The position numbers were made by a program, and so were the translations under genes. A model generated the notes under the pieces. The model searched no databases, was not told the origin of the DNA, and saw nothing but the letters and a program-made list of their open reading frames with translations. DNA of 12,777 nt, taken from NCBI GenBank assembly GCA_021850345.1, contig JAJZMN010000194.1, positions 1-12,777 on the forward strand, written 5' to 3'. Each line of letters begins with the position of its first letter. Within the stretch, counting starts at the first letter, position 1. Positions 6,075 through 12,411 of the stretch are shown one piece after another. Source of the DNA: Actinomycetes bacterium (GTDB lineage Bacteria; Actinomycetota; Acidimicrobiia; Acidimicrobiales; RAAP-2).

Positions 6075-6784
6075 CCGACGCCGCGCACAGTGGTGATCAG
6101 GACGGGGCGGGACGGGTCTGCCTCGATACGTGACCGGAGCCGCTTCACGTGCACGTCGAGGGTCTTCGTGTCGCCGATGTAGTCGGCGCCCCACACTCGA
6201 TCGATGAGGACGTCGCGCGTAAGGACGCGCCCGGCGTTCTCCACGAGCAGGGAGAGGAGCTCGAACTCCTTTCGACGGAGGTGGACCTCTTCTCCCCGGA
6301 CGAAGACCCGCCGGGTGTCGAGGTCCACCCGGACCCCCCCGGCCTCCCGCGACCCTTCTTCGCGTTCCCCGCCGATACCCTCGTCTTCGCCGCCCGCCCG
6401 CCCGCCCGCGCCCCGTCGCATGACGGCCCGGATGCGTGCGACGAGCTCACGCAGGCGGTAGGGCTTCGCGACGTAGTCGTCGGCGCCGACCTCCAGACCG
6501 ACCACGGTGTCGATCTCGGTGGACTTCGCGGTCACGATGATGATGGGCACGTTGGAGCGGCCACGGATGGTGCGGCACACGTCGATTCCGGAGACCTTCG
6601 GCAGCATCAGGTCCAGCAGCACGACGTCCGGCTTCGCCTGGTCGAAGAGCCGCAGCGCCTCCGAGCCGTCCCTCGCCACGGTCACCTCGAAACCCTCGCG
6701 CCCGAGCCCGACGACGAGCGCGTCGACGAACGACTCCTCGTCCTCTGCGAGAAGCACCTTGATGGGTTGGGCGTCGGTCGTCAT
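6032..6784 (-). CDS. regX3: RegX3-like OmpR/PhoB-family response regulator
   Basis: The 250-residue DNA-binding regulator has an N-terminal receiver domain with the acidic pocket (AEDEE), phosphorylation site D58 in VVLLDLMLP, T85 (IVTAKS) and K108 (VAKPY). A Gly/Glu-rich linker at about 125-150 leads to a winged-helix domain ending RVWGADYIGDTKTLDVHVKR and TVRGVGYRFE. These segments closely match mycobacterial RegX3, the phosphate-starvation regulator partnered with SenX3, so an equivalent role is likely but not proven. The kinase gene lies upstream with a 54-base gap, the SenX3-RegX3 order. A TACCCT box at 6799-6804 could give an extra promoter. The 3' end overlaps serS by 43 bases tail to tail. 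Confidence 0.9.
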   Translation of the reverse strand: MTTDAQPIKVLLAEDEESFVDALVVGLGREGFEVTVARDGSEALRLFDQAKPDVVLLDLMLPKVSGIDVCRTIRGRSNVPIIIVTAKSTEIDTVVGLEVGADDYVAKPYRLRELVARIRAVMRRGAGGRAGGEDEGIGGEREEGSREAGGVRVDLDTRRVFVRGEEVHLRRKEFELLSLLVENAGRVLTRDVLIDRVWGADYIGDTKTLDVHVKRLRSRIEADPSRPVLITTVRGVGYRFEASGPSGRRT

Positions 6785-6798
6785 GGCCTGCTGGCCAA

Positions 6799-6804
6799 AG
6801 GGTA
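6799..6804 (-). promoter_or_regulatory. Possible internal -10 box before the response regulator
   Basis: TACCCT on the minus strand lies 14 bases before the regulator ATG, in the 54-base gap after the kinase gene. Spacing is longer than at the leaderless starts here, so a very short leader would result. No -35 was recognised. Confidence 0.2.
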
Positions 6805-6838
6805 CCGGGGAAGCGGCACCTTCTGCCCTGGTGCCCCG

Positions 6839-8578
6839 TCAGCTCCGGTCGGGTTGCAGCGGAAGCACCAGCGTGAACGTGGAGCCTTCACCCTCGCGGG
6901 ACTCGACCTCCACCCACCCCTGGTGGTTGTTGGCCACATGCCGGACGATCGAGAGTCCGAGCCCCGTGCCACCGGTCTCCCGGCTGCGCCCGTGGTCGAC
7001 ACGGTAGAAGCGCTCGAAGATGCGGTCGAGATCTCGAGCCGGGATGCCGACGCCGTGGTCGATCACCGAGATCCGCACGGTGTCCCTCGCCGGGCGCCCG
7101 GATGCCCGTTCACCGTTGGTCCCGACCGCCGCCCCGATCGCCATTCCCGGGACCGTGGACACCGAGGTACCGGTGGCCTGCTGGGTGACGACGGCGGGCG
7201 GTTGCGACGTTGCATCCGGCATGACGGCGTTCTGCGCGTCGGTGCCCGGGGCCTGCGACGCGCTCCCCGGCTGCGCGTCGGTGCCCGGGGCCTGCGACGC
7301 GCTCCCCGGCTGCGCGGCGCCCGGCGCCTGCGCGGTGCTCGGGGTCGACGCGGAGACGGACTCGGACGTGCCAGCACTGCTCGCGGCGATCACCGTGCTC
7401 GCCGCATGCGAGACCCCCGCCGTTGCCGATGTGACGCGCGCGGGGAGGCCCGTGCCCCCGCTCGGCGGCCCGTCCGGGGCCTCGAGCGTGGCCGGCGCCA
7501 GCGTCGCCGAGACTGTCACCGTGCTTCCTTCGTAGGAGTACGTGACGGCGTTCTCGATCAGCGCGTGCATGGCGGAGACCAACTGTCGACGGTCGCCCAG
7601 CACGACGACGGGAGGCTCCGTCTCGTTCAGGTTGATGGAGATGCGGCGCTGCTCGGCCGACGCCCGCACGCGCTCCACCGCCTCGGCCATCACGAGGTTC
7701 ACGAGGACTGGCTCACGGGGGGGTGCCTCCTCGGACTCGATTCGGCTCAGGTCCAAGAGGTCGTCGATGATCCGGCTCACGCGAAATGCCTCGCTGTGGA
7801 TCCTGCTCGCAAGCCGTCGGGCGACGTCGGCGTCGGGTTCCGCGACGAGGGTCTCGGCCAGCAGCCCGAGGGCTCCCATCGGCGTCTTCAACTCGTGGCT
7901 CACGTTCGCCACGAAGTCGCGCCGGATCTCTTCGAGACGCCGCCGCTCGGAGACGTCTTCGATGATCGCGATCACGCCCAACGGTCGCCGGCCGTTGTCG
8001 ATGAGTCGCGCCCGCACGGTCAACGTGCGCCTTGGTGGACCGTAGAGGTCGAGCGTCCGTTCGGCCGCCCCGGTGTCCCAGGCGTCCTCGAGGAGCTCGG
8101 TGACGGCCTGCGCCGCGAGCGCGTCGCCGTGGCGGCTCGTCATGAGCGCGGTCGCCCGCGCGTTGCGGTAGACGACGGACCCGTTCTCGTCGCACAGGAC
8201 GACGCCTTGGGGAAGGGTGTCGAGGGATCGCCGCAGCCGGATCGCATCAGCGCTCGAGTCCGCGACCGCCTCGGTCGCCGCGCCCGTCACCTGCTCGAGG
8301 TGGGAGAGCGCGGTCTCGAGATTCGCGTTTTCGTCGGGTGCCTCGATTCCGAGCCGTGATCCGAGCGCCGTGAGCCGCTGGGAGAGCGCGCGTTGCCCCG
8401 AGTGCCGGCCGATCAAGAGGGCGACGATGACGCCCGCCACGAAGATCGCCGCCCCGACCGCATAGACCTCGGGCGCCGGAAGACTCCCCGACGAGGCGAG
8501 CCCGAGCGGAGGGCGCCGGTGTGCCGCGACGAGCCGGAGGGACTCGGCACCGAGGGGGAAGCGGGCGGTCACGGTCAT
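6839..8578 (-). CDS. senX3: SenX3-like sensor histidine kinase with a large insertion in the ATP-binding domain
   Basis: The 579-residue kinase has one clear membrane segment at about 37-57 and a PAS-like region at about 115-212. The phospho-acceptor helix is FVANVSHELKTPMGAL with H228, and the N box is ALIENAVTYS with N343. Strand STVTVSATL comes next, then about 138 low-complexity residues (361-498, Ala/Ser/Thr/Pro/Gly-rich). The catalytic domain resumes with VRISVIDHGVGIP, FERFYRVDHGRSRETGGTGLGLS and STFTLVLPL. All ATP-binding boxes are present, so the protein is probably active. Without the insert it is about SenX3 size (near 410 residues) plus a longer N-terminus. The GAGGGA sequence 7 bases before the ATG may serve as ribosome binding site. 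It is encoded just upstream of its likely partner regulator. Confidence 0.9.
   Translation of the reverse strand: MTVTARFPLGAESLRLVAAHRRPPLGLASSGSLPAPEVYAVGAAIFVAGVIVALLIGRHSGQRALSQRLTALGSRLGIEAPDENANLETALSHLEQVTGAATEAVADSSADAIRLRRSLDTLPQGVVLCDENGSVVYRNARATALMTSRHGDALAAQAVTELLEDAWDTGAAERTLDLYGPPRRTLTVRARLIDNGRRPLGVIAIIEDVSERRRLEEIRRDFVANVSHELKTPMGALGLLAETLVAEPDADVARRLASRIHSEAFRVSRIIDDLLDLSRIESEEAPPREPVLVNLVMAEAVERVRASAEQRRISINLNETEPPVVVLGDRRQLVSAMHALIENAVTYSYEGSTVTVSATLAPATLEAPDGPPSGGTGLPARVTSATAGVSHAASTVIAASSAGTSESVSASTPSTAQAPGAAQPGSASQAPGTDAQPGSASQAPGTDAQNAVMPDATSQPPAVVTQQATGTSVSTVPGMAIGAAVGTNGERASGRPARDTVRISVIDHGVGIPARDLDRIFERFYRVDHGRSRETGGTGLGLSIVRHVANNHQGWVEVESREGEGSTFTLVLPLQPDRS
7232..7309. 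repeat. Perfect 39-bp tandem duplication inside the kinase gene
   Basis: Two identical 39-base units at 7232-7270 and 7271-7309, followed by the first 7 bases of a third. Each unit encodes 13 residues of the PGSASQAPGTDAQ type on the minus strand. The unit length is a multiple of three, so copy-number changes keep the kinase frame. Confidence 0.95.
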
Positions 8579-8629
8579 GCCACCGTCCCTCGGACCCTGG
8601 TCACCACGGCCTTCAGCATGGCAGCCGCA

Positions 8630-8645
8630 CCCCCGTCTGCGGGGG
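8630..8645. other. GC hairpin in the kinase/secretion intergenic region
   Basis: CCCCCG-TCTG-CGGGGG, a perfect 6-bp stem with a 4-base loop. It lies between the kinase start and the secretion-operon promoter. No T run follows on either strand. It could insulate the two divergent units or sit in the kinase leader RNA; its role is unknown. Confidence 0.3.
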
Positions 8646-8689
8646 CATCCGGTCGGAAGGCGTCTGATCGCCGGATTCCATCACAGGAC

Positions 8690-8719
8690 TTGATAACGCA
8701 TGAAAACGCATGGTATAAC
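8690..8719 (+). promoter_or_regulatory. Strong sigma-70-like promoter of the type IV secretion genes
   Basis: TTGATA at 8690-8695 and TATAAC at 8714-8719 are separated by 18 bases. This AT-rich block stands out in a sequence otherwise near 70% GC. Transcription would start at about 8726, giving a leader of about 39 bases. The spacer contains two copies of AACGCATG. Confidence 0.6.
8695..8712. repeat. AACGCATG direct repeats, probable operator
   Basis: AACGCATG occurs at 8695-8702 and 8705-8712, a period of exactly 10 bp, about one helical turn. The first copy shares one base with the -35 box and the second ends 1 base before the -10 box. A protein bound here would block RNA polymerase. Confidence 0.5.
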
Positions 8720-8764
8720 CTCACGCAGTCACAGGGCGGGAAGGGCCGACGACCGGAGGAGGCA

Positions 8765-9154
8765 GTGGCAGACATGGCAGCAGGTGAGGTGTGGGGCTGG
8801 GCCGCTTCGGCGGTACGGGAGGCGGGTGTGCAGGGTGCAGCTCATCGGAAGGTGCTGCTGAGCGTCGTCACAGGGTTCAAGCCGACAGCCAACGCGCTGC
8901 CGGGCGGGTCGAGCTTGCTGCATCTGATCAACGGGCTGGGTGGCTGGGCGCTGCTGCTCGCCCTCGCCGGCCTCGTGATCGGCGCCGCCTTGTGGGCCAT
9001 CGGCTCCCACTCGCAGAACTATCAGCAGTCGTACGTGGGAAGGCGGGCGGTGCTCGTCTCCGGGGTCGCGGCGCTGCTCATCGGGGCGGCTCCGACCCTG
9101 ATCAACTTCTTCTTCAGCACCGGGCACGGCATCGTGAACCCTCTCCCGCAGTGA
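8765..9154 (+). CDS. Small two-helix membrane protein, VirB2/DUF6112-like secretion component
   Basis: The 129-residue protein has a soluble N-terminal part, then helices at about 58-79 (GLGGWALLLALAGLVIGAAL) and 95-117, joined by a polar loop (AIGSHSQNYQQSYVGRR). This is the shape of the small pilin-like or DUF6112 proteins that open actinobacterial type IV secretion/conjugation gene sets just before a TrbL-like gene. The assignment rests on layout and general similarity, not on a diagnostic motif. GTG at 8765 is chosen because GGAGG at 8755-8759 lies 5 bases upstream; ATG at 8774 is the alternative. It is the first gene after the repeat-containing promoter. Confidence 0.7.
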   Translation: MADMAAGEVWGWAASAVREAGVQGAAHRKVLLSVVTGFKPTANALPGGSSLLHLINGLGGWALLLALAGLVIGAALWAIGSHSQNYQQSYVGRRAVLVSGVAALLIGAAPTLINFFFSTGHGIVNPLPQ

Positions 9155-9161
9155 CCGGCTC

Positions 9162-10751
9162 GTGGCCTGCCCGCTTCCGCTCAATCTCGTCTGCGGCGCC
9201 GTCGGCGGCGCGTCCTCGGCCGTCGCGGGCGGCGTCCTCTCCGCCATCGCCGGGTGGGTCGTCCAAGGGGCGTCGTGGCTGCTCGACGCGCTGGGAAGGG
9301 TGATCTCGTCGACCACGACGGTGGACGTCCGTGCGTCGTGGTTCCTTTCGCACTACCAGGTGATGGCCGCGATCGCCGGCGTGGTCGCGGTGCCGATGCT
9401 CCTGCTCGCGTCGGTGCAGGCCGTGTACCACCAGAGCGCGGCGGTGCTCGGGCGGGCGGCATTCGTCCACCTGCCGCTCGCCGGACTCCTCACCGGGGCA
9501 GCCGTCCAACTGGTGCAGCTCTCGCTCGCGGTGACCGACGCGCTGTGCAAGATGGTCACGACGAGCACGGGAGGGGAGCTCGACAGGGCCCTCAAGTCCA
9601 TCGGGAGGGCGCTGTCACATCAGCCCTTGCCGCTCCCGACCTTCGTCATGACCATCGGCGCGCTGCTCATCGTCTCGGGAGCGTTCGTGCTGTGGCTCGA
9701 GCTGCTGGTGCGATCTGCAGCGATCTACGCCGCCGTTCTCTTCCTGCCGCTCGCCCTCGCAAGCCTCGTGTGGCCGGCGGTCTCCCACTGGTGTCGGCGA
9801 CTCGTCGAGACGCTGGCCGCGCTCGTCCTCTCCAAGTTCGTGGTCGTCGCGGTGCTCTCCCTGGCCGTCGGGGCAGTGAGTAGGGGCAGGGGATTCTCCA
9901 CGGTCCTTGCAGGGGGTGCGCTGCTGCTTCTCGCCGCGTTCACGCCGTTCACGCTGCTCCGCCTCGTGCCGCTCGTGGAGGTCGGTGCCGCGATGCAGCT
10001 CGAAGGAGCGCGTCAGCGGGTGCGCAACGGGTGGGGGAGGGCACCCGACAGCGCGGTCGGCTTCGCGTTGCGTCACGCCCGCGAGCACGGGGCGCACCGG
10101 GAGACAGCTCCCGATGCCTGGACACCGGGTGCACCGGGAACCGGCACCACATCCGATCCCGGGGTTCCCGGGTCTCCGGCGGGTGGCGGAGGCGGGCCTG
10201 GAAGCTCGTCCGAGGGATTGCTCGGCGCGGCTGGCGCGGCGGCTGGCGTCGGTGCCGGTGTCGGTGCCGCCGGTGCCGGTGCCGGTGCCGGTGCCGGTGA
10301 GGGGTTCGTCGCCGGCGCCGGTCGTGGAGGGGCGAGGGGCGGCGACCCGCTGCCGCTCGGCCCCATGCCGAGAGAGTGGCTGCCGCCGGGGGACCTGACG
10401 GTGCCGCCGGGGACAATCCCCGCGTGGGAGGGGTCGCCGGAAAGCGTGATCGCGGCGCTGGAGTCGGCGAACCGGCCGCACCGCATCGAGCCCGACGGGT
10501 ACGGAGGCATCATCCCCGGAGTCGCTTCCCCGCTGTGGGGCGGCACAGAGCCGTTGAGCCGGTTCGAGCCGGGGCCCAAGGACGACTGGGGGGACTGGCA
10601 CGTCGAAGAGGGCCCGAGCGCCGGCATGACCGCCGCCGAGCCCGCCCCCCCGACCGACCGGGACGAGCAGTGGAACCGTTGGGACGATCAGTTGAGCCCC
10701 TGGGACGGGCGCGGGGACGGGCGCGGGGACGGACGCCGGGAGGGCGACTGA
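9162..10751 (+). CDS. TrbL/VirB6-like type IV secretion membrane protein with a long repeat-rich tail
   Basis: The 529-residue protein has a membrane part with helices at about 67-88, 104-127, 162-181, 184-204, 218-239 and 246-263, then a hydrophilic tail of about 240 residues. The TALVLSKF-type segment (ALVLSKFVVVAVL, 220-232) and the AFTPFTLLRLVPLVE segment (259-273) are typical of actinobacterial TrbL/VirB6-like channel proteins. The tail has a Gly-Ala run, then a Pro/Trp/Asp-rich stretch and a final GDGR repeat. The GTG at 9162 is the only start after an in-frame stop at 9135. It has no ribosome binding site and lies 7 bases after the previous stop, suggesting coupled translation. The next gene begins 1 base after the stop. 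Confidence 0.8.
   Translation: MACPLPLNLVCGAVGGASSAVAGGVLSAIAGWVVQGASWLLDALGRVISSTTTVDVRASWFLSHYQVMAAIAGVVAVPMLLLASVQAVYHQSAAVLGRAAFVHLPLAGLLTGAAVQLVQLSLAVTDALCKMVTTSTGGELDRALKSIGRALSHQPLPLPTFVMTIGALLIVSGAFVLWLELLVRSAAIYAAVLFLPLALASLVWPAVSHWCRRLVETLAALVLSKFVVVAVLSLAVGAVSRGRGFSTVLAGGALLLLAAFTPFTLLRLVPLVEVGAAMQLEGARQRVRNGWGRAPDSAVGFALRHAREHGAHRETAPDAWTPGAPGTGTTSDPGVPGSPAGGGGGPGSSSEGLLGAAGAAAGVGAGVGAAGAGAGAGAGEGFVAGAGRGGARGGDPLPLGPMPREWLPPGDLTVPPGTIPAWEGSPESVIAALESANRPHRIEPDGYGGIIPGVASPLWGGTEPLSRFEPGPKDDWGDWHVEEGPSAGMTAAEPAPPTDRDEQWNRWDDQLSPWDGRGDGRGDGRREGD
10251..10295. repeat. GGTGCC hexamer run (Gly-Ala coding)
   Basis: Four perfect GGTGCC copies at 10272-10295, preceded by three near copies at 10251-10268. 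The frame keeps them as Gly-Ala dipeptides in the tail of the TrbL-like protein. Confidence 0.9.
10702..10737. repeat. 12-bp tandem repeat (Gly-Asp-Gly-Arg coding)
   Basis: Two identical GGGACGGGCGCG units at 10702-10713 and 10714-10725, and a degenerate third at 10726-10737. They encode the GDGR repeats at the C-terminus of the TrbL-like protein. Confidence 0.9.
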
Positions 10752-10752
10752 G

Positions 10753-12285
10753 ATGCCGGCGACACGAGGCCGGTACCGCTTCGGCCCGCTCGAGCGGCGC
10801 GGGTTGATCGCCGGATGGCGTGGAGGCCAGGTGGCGGTGGTCGCGGTGGGCGCGGTCCTAGCGATCGCGGTGCTGCACCGCCGTCCTACGGCACCCGCGG
10901 TCGCCGTCGCCGTCGTGGTCGTGGTGGCGTGCGTCGCGGTCGCGTGGTGGCCGATCGCCGGGCGGAGCGCGGAACAGTGGCTGCCGATCGTCGTTCGATG
11001 GGGCGGAAGCGGCCTCCTGGGCGGCCGAAGACGGCGGGCAGGGGTCGAGAAGGCTGGGCACTGCGTGGGACCCGACGGCGCTCCCTGTCTCGTGAGCTCG
11101 GGGGTGAGCACGGGGCACGCGATGCAGTCCGGGCGTCGCGCCCGCAATCGGATGATCGGCGGTCCCTTCGCCGGGCTGGAGGTCCTCGGCTTCGCTCCGC
11201 GGGATGGAGAGGGTCTGCTCGGGGTCCTCCACGACGAGCGAGCACGGACCTACACCGCCGTGATGGAGCTCCTCGGACATAGCTTCGCGCTCCTCTCGGA
11301 CGAGGAGAAGGAGCGGCGCGTCGCCGCGTGGTCGTCGGTGCTGAGCTCTCTCGCCCGCGAGCGGTCGGTGGTGCACCGGGTCCAGTGGCTGGCCGCGACG
11401 ATGCCCGACGACGGTGCCGGCGTGGAGGGGTACCTCGCCGTGCACGGAGTGCTTCCAGAGGACGCGCCCGCCCGCCGGTCGTACGCGGCGCTCCTCCGGC
11501 GCTCTGGTGGCGAGACGTGCAGGCACGACGTGCATCTCGCGATCCAGATCCGGGAGAGTGGCGCGACCGCGCGGGCCATGCGATCGCTCGGAGGCGGCCC
11601 ACGAGCGGCTTGCGCGCTGCTCTCTAGGGAAGTGGCCTCCATCCGCCGTCACCTGTCCGCTGCCGACGTGCCCGTCGAGCGAGTCCTCGATGAGCGGGCC
11701 ATTGCCGCACTGGTGCGTCGTGGGATCGATGGATGGAGCGCAGGTGGACGGACCTGCCCACCGTGCAACGTCTCGTGGCCGTGGCCGCTCGCGACGGAGG
11801 CCGAGTGGGGCGCACTGCGGGCAGACGGCGGGTGGCACGCGACGTACTGGGTCGCCGAGTGGCCACGTCTCGACGTCGGTCCCGAGTTCCTCGGACCCCT
11901 GCTCCTCGGGTCCGTGCGACGGACGGTCGCCGTCGTGATGGAGCCGCTCAGTCCCTCTCGGGCGCAAAGGCAAGCCGAGCGCGCACGCACCGCCGATGTC
12001 GCCGACGCGGAGCTGCGCCGAAGAGGAGGCTTTCTCGCCACGGCCCGCAGGACGCGGGAGGCGGAGGTCGCCGTGCGGCGAGAACGCGAAGTGGCGGACG
12101 GCCATGCGTCGTTCCGGTTCTCCGGCTACGTGTCGGTGAGCGCACCCTCGCGCGACCAGCTCGCCGCCGACTGCGAGGCGACCGAACAGGCGGCCGCGCA
12201 GTGCCGGCTGGAGCTCCGCCGGCTCTACGGCGATCAGGAGGAGGCGTTCGCCTGCACCCTTCCGCTCGGCCGTGGGCTGTCTTGA
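10753..12285 (+). CDS. PrgI/SCO6880-family type IV secretion protein
   Basis: The 510-residue protein opens with RYRFGPLERRGLIAGWRGGQ and two close membrane helices (about 26-42 and 47-67), the PrgI/VirB3-like part. The large cytoplasmic part has landmarks GPFAGLEVLGFAP, LLGHSFALLSDEEKERRVAAW, ADAELRRRGGFLATARRTRE, HASFRFSGYVSVSAP and the closing AFACTLPLGRGLS. Together these are characteristic of SCO6880-family proteins of actinobacterial conjugation or secretion loci, which normally precede a VirB4-type ATPase gene. A GGGAGGG ribosome binding site at 10738-10744 lies 8 bases before the ATG, inside the end of the TrbL-like gene. No ATPase gene follows: 126 bases later a gene on the other strand ends. 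Confidence 0.85.
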   Translation: MPATRGRYRFGPLERRGLIAGWRGGQVAVVAVGAVLAIAVLHRRPTAPAVAVAVVVVVACVAVAWWPIAGRSAEQWLPIVVRWGGSGLLGGRRRRAGVEKAGHCVGPDGAPCLVSSGVSTGHAMQSGRRARNRMIGGPFAGLEVLGFAPRDGEGLLGVLHDERARTYTAVMELLGHSFALLSDEEKERRVAAWSSVLSSLARERSVVHRVQWLAATMPDDGAGVEGYLAVHGVLPEDAPARRSYAALLRRSGGETCRHDVHLAIQIRESGATARAMRSLGGGPRAACALLSREVASIRRHLSAADVPVERVLDERAIAALVRRGIDGWSAGGRTCPPCNVSWPWPLATEAEWGALRADGGWHATYWVAEWPRLDVGPEFLGPLLLGSVRRTVAVVMEPLSPSRAQRQAERARTADVADAELRRRGGFLATARRTREAEVAVRREREVADGHASFRFSGYVSVSAPSRDQLAADCEATEQAAAQCRLELRRLYGDQEEAFACTLPLGRGLS

Positions 12286-12385
12286 CCCACTCGGGAGACG
12301 GCTCGGCAACGGGTGGTCGCCGTGCCGGTACCTGGGTAGGGGCGCCGGCTCCACGCTGCTCCATTCGGCGCGGAAAGAGGGCCGG

Positions 12386-12401
12386 CACCCCCGAAGGGGC
12401 G
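12386..12401 (-). terminator. UUCG-loop hairpin between convergent genes
   Basis: On the minus strand CGCCCC-TTCG-GGGGTG forms a 6-bp stem (one G-U pair) with the very stable C(UUCG)G loop, 10 bases after the stop of the partial gene. Only a weak CTCTTT follows further on. On the plus strand it lies 100 bases after the SCO6880-like stop and could end that transcript too. The rest of 12286-12411 holds nothing I can identify. Confidence 0.4.
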
Positions 12402-12411
12402 GTCCGTCTGC

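Noticed and set aside
6391..6407. CGCC tetranucleotide run in the regulator linker
   Set aside because: A short run that simply encodes the Gly/Arg/Ala-rich linker; not long enough to suggest phase variation.
6149..8359. 736-residue plus-strand open frame over the two-component genes
   Set aside because: Antisense to the regulator and kinase, both with complete family motifs. Composition (Asp/Arg/His-rich) is that of an antisense shadow.
8575..8775. 66-residue minus-strand frame (or a 14-residue leader peptide from 8619) ending in an ATGA overlap with the kinase start
   Set aside because: The long form runs through the secretion promoter and repeats. The short form has only a weak ribosome binding site; one ATGA overlap is not enough evidence for a leader peptide.
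9615..11147. 510-residue minus-strand open frame
   Set aside because: Antisense to the TrbL-like and SCO6880-like genes; the translation is low-complexity Arg/Pro/Thr-rich.
10858..12354. 498-residue minus-strand open frame
   Set aside because: Antisense to the SCO6880-like gene, which has family landmarks over its whole length.
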